A stretch of 27,219 bases of DNA from an uncultured Bacilli bacterium (GTDB lineage Bacteria; Bacillota_I; Bacilli_A; RF39; UBA660), in NCBI GenBank assembly GCA_910576985.1, contig CAJTLA010000018.1, positions 1 through 27,219 on the forward strand, read 5' to 3'. The position numbers were made by a program, and so were the translations under genes. Below the pieces are notes generated by a model. It saw nothing but the letters and a program-made list of their open reading frames with translations. It made no database searches and was not told where the DNA came from. Shown here in pieces: positions 21,228 to 27,219 of this stretch (position 1 is the stretch's first letter; every line of letters begins with the position of its first letter).

Positions 21228-22058
21228 TTGAAAGAAGAATATCAAAATGAAGAAGAATTTTTAAAAAATTATGATTCAAGTCAATATGAAAAACTATCAT
21301 TAACTGCAGACATTTTACTATTTAGTGTATCTGATGGAATCAAAGAAAACTACCGTAAATTAAATGAAAAATATTTTAGTATTTTACTAGTAAAACGAAA
21401 TGGCTATCCATTCAAAGACAAATGGTGTTTGCCAGGTGGATTTGTTGAAATGAAGGAAAGTATCGATGAAGCAGCCATCCGAATTCTTGCAAGTGAAACC
21501 AATCTACATAATATCTATATGGAGCAACTCTATACATTTGGAAGTGTGGATCGAGATCCTAGAATGAGAATTATCAGTACCACTTATATGGCATTAGTGG
21601 ATAAAAATAAATTATTAGAGCATATATCCGATAAAGCATCTTGGTTTCATGTAACGATGATAGAAGACGAGACAGAGACCAAAATTATCTTAGACAATGG
21701 AACAGAAACGATTACGTTTAATGTTAAAAAAACATTGATTTCAAAAACGACAGAACGTTATCAGTATCAAATTACCAAAAATGACGCTCTAGCATTTGAC
21801 CATGCTGAAGTGATTATCACAGGAATTGAAAGACTCAAAAACAAAGTGAATTATACAGACATTGTCTTCCATATGATGCCAGAATATTTTACCTTAGGAG
21901 AACTACAACAAGTCTATGAAATCTTACTTCGAAAAAAATTACTAGATCCAGCCTTTCGAAGAATGATTGGAAGGAAAGTAGAAAAAACAAAAAAAATGAA
22001 AACAGGAGAAGGACATAGACCATCTGTTTTATTTCGATATAAAGGAGGAAAATCATGA
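21228..22058 (+). CDS. nrtR: NrtR-type Nudix-related transcriptional regulator
   Basis: The protein has 276 residues from TTG 21228, 6 nt after AGAGGTG. The in-frame GTG at 21219 is part of that ribosome site. The N-terminal Nudix-fold domain begins 'LTADILLFSV', with 'KWCLPGGFVEMKESIDEAAI' followed by RILASETNL. The Nudix box has lost Glu residues needed for hydrolysis (RE to RI, EExG to SETN), so it is a sensor, not an enzyme. Residues about 215-276 ('YFTLGELQQVYEILLRKKL', 'FRRMIG', 'GHRPSVLFRY') are the winged-helix DNA-binding part of NrtR. The family represses NAD genes and is released by ADP-ribose. Directly beside a NAD salvage operon, this is the natural controller. Confidence 0.9.
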   Translation: MKEEYQNEEEFLKNYDSSQYEKLSLTADILLFSVSDGIKENYRKLNEKYFSILLVKRNGYPFKDKWCLPGGFVEMKESIDEAAIRILASETNLHNIYMEQLYTFGSVDRDPRMRIISTTYMALVDKNKLLEHISDKASWFHVTMIEDETETKIILDNGTETITFNVKKTLISKTTERYQYQITKNDALAFDHAEVIITGIERLKNKVNYTDIVFHMMPEYFTLGELQQVYEILLRKKLLDPAFRRMIGRKVEKTKKMKTGEGHRPSVLFRYKGGKS

Positions 22059-22714
22059 AAAAAATCATTTATTTGGGTGTTTTTTTTCTTTGCATTATTG
22101 GTTGTACGAAAAAAGCAGAAGTTCATAATATTGACCCTAAAACAGCCAAAGAAATGATGAATGATGCTATTATCATTGATGTTAGAACCAAAACAGAATA
22201 CGAAGAAGAACACATCAAAAGTGCGATTAACATTCCATTAGAATCAATTAAAATTGGAAACAAAAAACTGCCAAACAAAGAAAAAATTATATTAGTTTAT
22301 TGTAAAAGTGGAAACAGAAGCAAACAAGCTTCTCAAATTTTAGTGAACATGGGCTATCAACACGTTTATAACTTTGGAGGAATTGATGATTGGCCCTATG
22401 AAACCATTACAACAGCTCCTGTCAGTGCATCAAAAAAAACTGCTTTTGAAATTTCTGTCAAAGGAATCATAAAAAGTATTGAAATGAATTATGTAAACTC
22501 TCTTCCAGAGTCAGTAGAAAAAACTTACACATTTCCATCTGATGAATTAAACATCACGAAAGAACAACTAGTAGGGGGTTCTATAACCATTACCAAAGAA
22601 GGGACCATACATGGAGCAGTTTATAACAAAGACTTTTGCGCAACCAAACAACAAGACTCTGAAAAAATAGAAATCACAAATTATGTAGACGGAAAATGCA
22701 AAGACGAGAGCTAG
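22055..22714 (+). CDS. Rhodanese-like lipoprotein with a pilin-like C-terminal region
   Basis: The protein has 219 residues. A lipoprotein signal peptide ends at 'FFLCIIGC', with lipid-modified Cys17. The rhodanese domain is at about 24-115: 'IIIDVRTKTEYEEEHIKSA' and the active loop 'YCKSGNRSKQ' with Cys83, then 'VYNFGGIDDWPYE'. Such domains carry sulfur or act in thiol exchange outside the membrane. Residues about 128-219 ('AFEISVKGIIKSIEMNY', 'GSITITKEGTIHGAVY', 'FCATK') resemble the globular part of type IV pilin-like proteins of gut Bacillota, a guess from pattern only. It overlaps the nrtR stop (ATGA) with a good GGAGG site, so it is co-expressed with nrtR. Confidence 0.8.
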   Translation: MKKIIYLGVFFLCIIGCTKKAEVHNIDPKTAKEMMNDAIIIDVRTKTEYEEEHIKSAINIPLESIKIGNKKLPNKEKIILVYCKSGNRSKQASQILVNMGYQHVYNFGGIDDWPYETITTAPVSASKKTAFEISVKGIIKSIEMNYVNSLPESVEKTYTFPSDELNITKEQLVGGSITITKEGTIHGAVYNKDFCATKQQDSEKIEITNYVDGKCKDES

Positions 22715-22722
22715 TCTTTTTT
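22700..22722 (+). terminator. Terminator after the rhodanese lipoprotein gene
   Basis: AAAGAC (22700-22705) pairs with GTCTTT (22714-22719), 8-nt loop, T run; overlaps the stop codon. Confidence 0.65.
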
Positions 22723-22731
22723 CCTTTGCTT

Positions 22732-22740
22732 TGATATAAT
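22732..22740 (+). promoter_or_regulatory. Extended -10 promoter of lspA
   Basis: TG-A-TATAAT, with nearly the same flanks as the promoter at 10059. The leader is about 15 nt, starting just before the AAAGGGG ribosome site. Confidence 0.65.
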
Positions 22741-22761
22741 AGAAACGAAAGGGGACCTGAT

Positions 22762-23220
22762 ATGAAAAAAATTGTACTGATATCAACACTTTGTCTATTA
22801 CTCGATCAAATATCAAAATGTATTTTAGAACAATTACTCAATCTCAACCAAACAAAAACAGTAATTCCATCTTTCTTCGCACTCACACATGTTAGAAATG
22901 AAGGCGCTGCTTGGAGTTTATTTGCAGGAAGACAAATATTTTTAATCTTAATTTCAATATTATCAGTAATATTGATTTATTATTTCTTCATCAAAAATAA
23001 AAAAATAAATCATTTTGATTTCATAAGTTATGGATTACTATTTGGCGGAATATTTGGGAATTTATGGGATCGGATTTTGAGAGGATATGTTGTAGACTTT
23101 CTAGACTTCACTATTATTGGATATCATTTTCCTGTATTTAATTTTGCAGACATTTGTATTGTGATTGGAATGTTTATCGTAATTATACAAGTGTGGAAAG
23201 ATTCTGATAATAGAAATTAG
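22762..23220 (+). CDS. lspA: Lipoprotein signal peptidase (signal peptidase II)
   Basis: The protein has 152 residues with four membrane segments (about 4-20, 55-77, 88-101, 122-148). 'LLDQISKCIL' and 'HVRNEGAAWSLF' are family motifs. The catalytic Asp pair is Asp112 in 'VVDFLDF' and Asp130 in 'FNFADICIVIG'; 'GNLWDRILRG' (99-108) is also conserved. It cuts signal peptides before the lipid-modified Cys of lipoproteins such as the one encoded just upstream. Confidence 0.95.
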   Translation: MKKIVLISTLCLLLDQISKCILEQLLNLNQTKTVIPSFFALTHVRNEGAAWSLFAGRQIFLILISILSVILIYYFFIKNKKINHFDFISYGLLFGGIFGNLWDRILRGYVVDFLDFTIIGYHFPVFNFADICIVIGMFIVIIQVWKDSDNRN

Positions 23221-23311
23221 AGAAGTAGATCAAATGAATCTAGGAATCTTTGAAAGTGTATTACAAAGTTCAATAAGAAAATATCTGACTTTATGATGAA
23301 AGGAGAACAGA

Positions 23312-24199
23312 ATGAAAATAGAAGTAGAAAAAGCACAGAAACGAATTGATCAATACCTAATGGAGACATTAGATATTAGTAGAAGTAAAATTCAAAAAAT
23401 GATTACAGAAAAACAAATATTATTAAATGGAAAACCAGTAAAAAGCAGTACTTCTGTAAAGTCAAAAGATCAAATCGAAGTAGGAGAATTGAAAGAAGAA
23501 ACAATGACAGCGATTCCAGAAAATATCCCATTAGATATCATTTATGAAGATGAAGACGTGATTGTTGTAAATAAACCAAATGGAATGGTTGTTCATCCTG
23601 CTGTCGGAAACACACATGGAACACTTGTAAACGCTCTTTTATACCATTCCCAAAATTTAAGCAATATCAACGGAGAATTTAGACCAGGCATTGTGCATCG
23701 TATTGATGCAGACACCACAGGTTTACTAATGGTCGCCAAAAATAATAAAGCTCATGAATTTTTAGCCCAACAATTAGAAGAAAAGAAAACCCACAGAAAA
23801 TATATTGCTATTGTACATGGAGTGATCAACCATGATACAGGGACCATAGACGCCCCAATCGGAAGAGATCTAAATGATCGAAAAAAAATGGCAGTGATGG
23901 GGAGTGGTAAAAAAGCCATCACACATTTTAAAGTATTAGAACGTTTCCAAGCTTTTACACTAATTGAATTACAACTAGAAACAGGAAGAACTCACCAAAT
24001 TCGTGTTCATATGAATTATATTGGTCATCCAATACTTAATGATCCTGTTTATGGAAAACGAAAATTAATTGATCACACTGGACAATGCTTACATGCCAAA
24101 GAACTAGGATTTATTCATCCTAGAACCAAACAATATATGAAATTTGAATGTGACATGCCTCAAAGTTTTAAAAATATATTAGAACAGATTAAAGATTGA
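23312..24199 (+). CDS. RluA/RluD-family 23S rRNA pseudouridine synthase
   Basis: The protein has 295 residues. An S4 RNA-binding domain is at about 8-60 ('KRIDQYLMETLDISRSKIQ'). The catalytic domain has motif 'GIVHRIDADTTGLLMVAK' with Asp132, where the usual Lys after HRLD is Ala. 'ETGRTHQIRVHMNYIGHPIL' and 'DPVYGK' follow. It turns uridines of rRNA into pseudouridine, and RluD-type members act on helix 69 of 23S rRNA. The close lspA-rluD order is common in Bacillota. The 90 bases between lspA and this gene hold only its ribosome site (AAAGGAGA) and no clear promoter. Its end overlaps the convergent tspO gene by 11 bases. Confidence 0.93.
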   Translation: MKIEVEKAQKRIDQYLMETLDISRSKIQKMITEKQILLNGKPVKSSTSVKSKDQIEVGELKEETMTAIPENIPLDIIYEDEDVIVVNKPNGMVVHPAVGNTHGTLVNALLYHSQNLSNINGEFRPGIVHRIDADTTGLLMVAKNNKAHEFLAQQLEEKKTHRKYIAIVHGVINHDTGTIDAPIGRDLNDRKKMAVMGSGKKAITHFKVLERFQAFTLIELQLETGRTHQIRVHMNYIGHPILNDPVYGKRKLIDHTGQCLHAKELGFIHPRTKQYMKFECDMPQSFKNILEQIKD

Positions 24200-24641
24200 T
24201 AAAATAGATAGTGAGACTCAAAATAAGTGCGAATAAATTCCAAAATAAATAAGGGAGTAACAAATAAGCACTTTTTTTATCCATACTTTTACTTTCATAA
24301 TACAGAAATAAAGTACTAATAAATAAAGCAACAGTATTAACAAAGCTAAAAAACAAAGAATGAAAAACAAAAAAGAGAACAGGAAATAGTTGATTCAAAA
24401 TGTAATTGATGAACAAAATATGAATATATTCTTTATTATTTTTAATTCCATATTCTTTGATAATATGATAACTACTAATAGCGATAAACAAATATAAAAT
24501 AGGCCAAACAATTCCAAAAACAATTGGCTTTGGAGCAAAAGAAGGCAAATCAATTGCTTGATAAAAAGAAGCATCCTGAACCAGTAAACTACAGAAAAAC
24601 CAAGGAAGCAAAAGGCCTAAAAATAGTACTATTTTTTTCAT
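24189..24641 (-). CDS. TspO/MBR family membrane protein
   Basis: The protein has 150 residues with five predicted membrane segments. 'LPSFAPKPIVFGIVWPILYLFIAISSY'-type sequence (shown in part: 'PSFAPKPIVFGIVWPILY', about 35-52) is the TspO signature. 'NYILNQLFPVLFF' and 'YLFWNLFALILSL' match later helices. The family binds tetrapyrroles and related ligands in the membrane; its bacterial role is debated. It has fewer Trp than most TspO proteins. AGGAGG lies before the ATG on the minus strand. It runs against rluD and overlaps its last 11 bases, with no terminator seen between them. Confidence 0.85.
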   Translation of the reverse strand: MKKIVLFLGLLLPWFFCSLLVQDASFYQAIDLPSFAPKPIVFGIVWPILYLFIAISSYHIIKEYGIKNNKEYIHILFINYILNQLFPVLFFVFHSLFFSFVNTVALFISTLFLYYESKSMDKKSAYLLLPYLFWNLFALILSLTIYFINL

Positions 24642-24848
24642 AGATTCCCTCCTAAAGACAGTTTATGAAAAAAACAAAAAATCATTCAACTTTGTCGCAA
24701 GTAGCGACGAAGTTGAATATAATGTCAAGTTGTAAGTAAGTGTGGTACATGAATAAAAGTAATAATGAAAAATATATTTAACGGACGAACAGCAAGATCA
24801 TTATGTAATAATGATTCTGATGAAATAGGGGATAACGGTATCTGAAAT
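24642..24848. other. Gene-free region with two hairpins upstream of tspO
   Basis: No reading frame is supported here. It holds the long hairpin at 24684-24718 and a smaller perfect one at 24797-24815 (ATCATTAT-GTA-ATAATGAT). TTGACA is present on the minus strand at 24728-24723, but the matching -10 would lie in the hairpin loop and fits poorly. Confidence 0.5.
24677..24718 (-). terminator. Long hairpin, terminator-like on the minus strand
   Basis: ATTCAACTTTGTCGC (24684-24698) pairs over 15 bp (one G-U) with 24704-24718, with a 5-nt loop. Read on the minus strand it is followed by GATTTTTTG. It sits between the IS110 relic and tspO, either ending upstream transcripts or attenuating tspO. Confidence 0.55.
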
Positions 24849-25200
24849 CTATATTTTATAAAAAGTTAAAATTAGTTTAGTAGAACAGATAGTGAAACAA
24901 GCGTAGAAATGTTTATCTTTCTGTTTTTTCTTTTGATCATAAATATACATTGGATTTTCTTTATCATGTGTTGCGGAGAAAGTAATGATGCTTCGATTAC
25001 AACTGAATAGGATTTTTCTATCATACCGATTTCCTTTTTTAGAAATAGGACCATGATAATGAATACTTTTTCCCGATTGAATCATCGTTGGATTTAAACC
25101 ACCTCTAGCATTAATTTGTTTGATATTATTAAATCTAGTAATATCTTTTCATTCGGTTAAAGTCAAAGCAACGGATAATTTTCTAATACCAAATAAGGAA
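24849..25200 (-). pseudogene. IS110-family transposase relic (C-terminal part)
   Basis: The minus-strand frame from about 25200 reads 'FGIRKLSVALTLTE', a stop, then 'KDITRFNNIKQINA', 'GGLNPTMIQSGKS', 'GPISKKGNRYDRKILF' and 'YDQKKKQKDKHFYA' to a stop at 24849. This fits the C-terminal Transposase_20 domain of IS110/IS1111 transposases (GIG..A.TL..E.GDI.RF, GL.P...QSGK, G.ISK.GNRYLR). The N-terminal DEDD catalytic half is missing, a stop lies within, and key residues have drifted, so it is dead. No element ends could be recognised. Confidence 0.75.
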
Positions 25201-25244
25201 TAAAAAATATTTTATCATAAACGAACGAAAATTTCTTTCATCAG

Positions 25245-25273
25245 TTCACATCTTAAAGTATACATGATATAAT
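25245..25273 (+). promoter_or_regulatory. Promoter of the rhomboid gene
   Basis: TTCACA (25245-25250), a 17-nt spacer and TATAAT (25268-25273) with TG one base before (extended -10). Confidence 0.65.
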
Positions 25274-25296
25274 GAATAATGACTGGAGGAACTAAA

Positions 25297-26436
25297 ATGG
25301 AACAAATGATACTAAGTAGAAATGATGAATTAGTAATGCGTTTACTTCATTACTTTATTACAGAAGAAGGATACAGTCCTGTCATATTACATGGAGCTCA
25401 AAATGAAATTTGGTTAGAAAATTTAGAAAGTGATCTAAAAATTATTCGCATTGTACCAAATTATATTCATAATGATGAGCAAATGAATTTTGACTTATTT
25501 AAGACCAAACAAATTATGAAAAAAATCAAACATAAAACATTTTCTTTTCAAATGAAAGCCATCAGTATCTTTTTAAACTTAGGAGAAAATGTACATTTAA
25601 AAAATTTTGACAATGATAATGTTTCTTTAATCGAAATTGATTCCTTAGAGGATTTAAAAAGATATGATGAAGTACAGACTCGTTTTCCAAGAATATTTGA
25701 GGACACAGATTTTAAAGAAAAAGGATTAGAATTATTTGTTAAAATTACCGAAGATTTAAACAAGAAAAATGAAGAAGATTCTGCGAAAATGGAAGACGTT
25801 TTCAAAATGAAAAAACCAATGATTACATATTTACTAATTGGCATTAATTGCATTATTTTTCTATTAGAATTGATTTTTGGATTAAATCAAGTAGCGATTT
25901 ATGGTGCGAATATTGCAGATTATATCAAAGCTGGAGAAATATACCGATTATTTACGAGTATGTTTATCCATGCAGGAATATTGCATTTACTTTGTAACAT
26001 GTACTGCCTTTATATTTTAGGACCCCAATTAGAAAGTTTTTTTGGAAAAATAAAATTCTTATTGATTTATTTATTTAGCGGAATTTCAGGAAACTTAATG
26101 TCAATGCTATTTACAAGTGGTGCATCGGTTGGAGCATCTGGTGCAATTTTTGGATTATTTGGAGCAATGCTTTATTTTGGATATCATTACCGAGTATATC
26201 TTGGAAATATCATGAAATCTCAATTGATTCCTTTGATTTTAATGAACTTATTATTTGGATTCGCAATGAAAGGGATTGACAATGCAGCTCATATTGGGGG
26301 TCTTATTGGTGGAGCTCTAATCACAATCGCACTAGGTGTAAAATATCGTTCTACTAACTTTGAAAAAATCAACGGTTGGATTATGACTTTTATCTTTTTT
26401 GGATTTATGATTTATATGGCATTTGTAGGTATGTAA
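25297..26436 (+). CDS. Rhomboid-family intramembrane serine protease
   Basis: The protein has 379 residues from ATG 25297, 7 nt after GGAGG. The in-frame ATG at 25279 lies upstream of that site. Residues 1-165 form a soluble N-terminal domain of mixed helix and strand. The membrane part from about 172 has 'YRLFTSMFIHAGILHLLCNMY' in its early loop (split: HxxxN in 'HLLCNMY'). The catalytic Ser is in 'GASGAIFGLFGA' (about 280) and His in 'AHIGGLIGG' (about 331). These are the Ser-His dyad of rhomboids, which cut membrane proteins within the bilayer. The extended soluble N-terminus resembles that of Bacillus YqgP/GluP. Substrates are unknown. queH follows one base after the stop. Confidence 0.92.
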   Translation: MEQMILSRNDELVMRLLHYFITEEGYSPVILHGAQNEIWLENLESDLKIIRIVPNYIHNDEQMNFDLFKTKQIMKKIKHKTFSFQMKAISIFLNLGENVHLKNFDNDNVSLIEIDSLEDLKRYDEVQTRFPRIFEDTDFKEKGLELFVKITEDLNKKNEEDSAKMEDVFKMKKPMITYLLIGINCIIFLLELIFGLNQVAIYGANIADYIKAGEIYRLFTSMFIHAGILHLLCNMYCLYILGPQLESFFGKIKFLLIYLFSGISGNLMSMLFTSGASVGASGAIFGLFGAMLYFGYHYRVYLGNIMKSQLIPLILMNLLFGFAMKGIDNAAHIGGLIGGALITIALGVKYRSTNFEKINGWIMTFIFFGFMIYMAFVGM

Positions 26437-26437
26437 T

Positions 26438-27037
26438 ATGAACTATCAAGTGAAATTAGAAGAAACATTAAAGTCTTTAAACGGAAAACCAACGTTATTA
26501 TTACACAGTTGCTGCGCTCCTTGTAGTAGTTATGTACTAGAATATTTGTCTTCCTATTTTGAAATCACAATTTTTTATTACAATCCAAATATCACAGAAG
26601 AGGAAGAATATCAAAAACGAGTAGAAGAACAAAAAAGACTGATTTCAGACTTAAATAAATCCATTCATTTTTTAGAGGGAACTTATGAACCTGAACTGTT
26701 TTTTAAAATGGCAAAAGGATTAGAAGAAGAAAAAGAAGGCGGAGCAAGATGCATAAAATGTTACTACTTAAGATTAGAAGCAACAGCACGTATAGCAAAA
26801 GAATTAAATTTTGACTATTTTTCGACCACATTAACAGTAAGCCCTTATAAAAAAAGTGAAAAATTAAATGAAATTGGTGCTCTTTTAGAACAAAAATATC
26901 AAGTATCTTATTTATATTCAGACTTTAAAAAGAAAGATGGGTATAAGAGATCTATTGAATTATCTAAAAAATACCACTTATATCGTCAAGATTATTGTGG
27001 CTGCATTTTTTCAAAAAATCAAACTCGATCATCATGA
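26438..27037 (+). CDS. queH: Epoxyqueuosine reductase QueH
   Basis: The protein has 199 residues. 'LLHSCCAPCSSYVLEYL' gives Cys25, Cys26 and Cys29, 'ARCIKCYYLRLEATA' gives Cys105 and Cys108, and 'DYCGCIFS' gives Cys187 and Cys189. These are the cluster and metal ligands of the QueH (DUF208) family. It reduces epoxyqueuosine in tRNA to queuosine and replaces the unrelated QueG. No other queuosine genes are in the window. The ribosome site is weak and the start lies one base after the rhomboid stop, so translation is probably coupled. A terminator begins before the stop codon. Confidence 0.93.
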   Translation: MNYQVKLEETLKSLNGKPTLLLHSCCAPCSSYVLEYLSSYFEITIFYYNPNITEEEEYQKRVEEQKRLISDLNKSIHFLEGTYEPELFFKMAKGLEEEKEGGARCIKCYYLRLEATARIAKELNFDYFSTTLTVSPYKKSEKLNEIGALLEQKYQVSYLYSDFKKKDGYKRSIELSKKYHLYRQDYCGCIFSKNQTRSS

Positions 27038-27048
27038 TCGTTTTTTTT
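27026..27048 (+). terminator. Terminator of rhomboid-queH
   Basis: CGATCA (27026-27031) pairs with TGATCG (27035-27040) around a 3-nt loop, followed by eight T. Confidence 0.8.
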
Positions 27049-27049
27049 A

Positions 27050-27210
27050 CAGTACTTTTCCAGTAACTCTAGGTTTTTGCCTATCAGTAGTTTAATGCCT
27101 ATATAAAAAACCTCACTTTTTTTATCATTTACCTCCATTGACCCCTTAAAATATAAGGGTATTCAGAAAATAAAAAAAATATTCCATTTTTCCAGCACTT
27201 TTCCAGTACC
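27050..27210. repeat. Pair of 18-bp direct repeats near the window end
   Basis: CAGTACTTTTCCAGTAAC (27050-27067) and CAGCACTTTTCCAGTACC (27193-27210) match at 16 of 18 positions, 143 bases apart. On the minus strand the right copy lies in a frame open to the window edge that ends at 27129, possibly the tail of a gene outside. The stretch is otherwise gene-free. Confidence 0.45.
27071..27123 (+). terminator. Second terminator-like hairpin after queH
   Basis: AGGTTTTT (27071-27078) pairs with AAAAACCT (27106-27113) around a 27-nt loop, followed by a T7 run. It may be a back-up terminator. Confidence 0.4.
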
Positions 27211-27219
27211 CCTCTACAT

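Noticed and set aside
23221..23311. Short frame between lspA and the pseudouridine synthase gene ending at about 23296
   Set aside because: Only some 20-30 residues, no ribosome site, no recognisable similarity.
1..27219. CRISPR array or prophage block
   Set aside because: No regularly spaced repeats, cas genes, or phage structural gene cluster; only the left-edge protein tail could be phage-like.

Overview
The window is low-GC Bacillota DNA, around 30% G+C by eye. It uses A/T-rich codons, AGA-type Arg codons, strong AGGAGG-type ribosome sites, U-tailed hairpin terminators and TGA as a normal stop (nadE and rluD end in TGA). The gene content and the Bacilli-like style suggest an uncultured gut lineage of Bacilli (Erysipelotrichia or RF39-like). 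This placement is inference; the window contains no rRNA or other definitive marker.

Layout. Positions 1-224 are the C-terminal end of a strikingly GC-rich gene (about 57% G+C counted over 61-180) with the look of a hypervariable C-type-lectin-like surface protein tail. Positions 312-2107 hold a DUF3048 membrane protein, an HD-domain protein and tRNA-Arg(CCU). Positions 2108-4403 are a decaying stretch: a possible riboswitch-like terminator switch, a degenerate second copy of the tRNA 3' end plus its terminator, and an HD phosphohydrolase pseudogene with one early stop and two frameshifts. Position 4437 starts a DUF6273-like protein whose motifs appear in permuted order.

Positions 5515-10005 form one operon of four consecutive, strongly diverged sigma-70 paralogs sharing a C-terminal tail. 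Three of them share an N-terminal domain, and all have changes in the promoter-melting aromatic residues. Positions 10085-14641 are a phospholipid/acyl operon (PlsC-like acyltransferase, AMP-forming acyl ligase, second PlsC-like acyltransferase) followed by two unrecognised genes.

Positions 14733-15089 contain what looks like a complete type I toxin-antitoxin locus of the bsrG/txpA kind. It has a toxin promoter, a leader that can sequester the Shine-Dalgarno (SD) sequence, a short hydrophobic peptide gene, and a convergent antisense RNA with its own strong promoter and terminator overlapping the toxin mRNA 3' end.

Positions 15324-21192 are a nearly complete Preiss-Handler NAD(P) salvage operon: an unknown first gene, a PncA-PncB fusion, an ADP-ribose-type Nudix hydrolase, NadE, NadK, NadD and PncC. 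An NrtR-type regulator follows on its own promoter. Two copies of the palindrome TGTTAWTAACA, one on the operon promoter and one before pncA-pncB, are candidate NrtR operators. The Nudix hydrolase could remove the ADP-ribose that NrtR-family proteins sense, which would make a feedback loop.

The remainder is housekeeping: a rhodanese-like lipoprotein, LspA, RluD-type pseudouridine synthase, TspO (minus strand), an IS110-family transposase relic (minus strand), a rhomboid protease and QueH. Many promoters here are extended -10 elements (TGnTATAAT) with poor -35 boxes that start transcription only 11-17 nt before the start codon.
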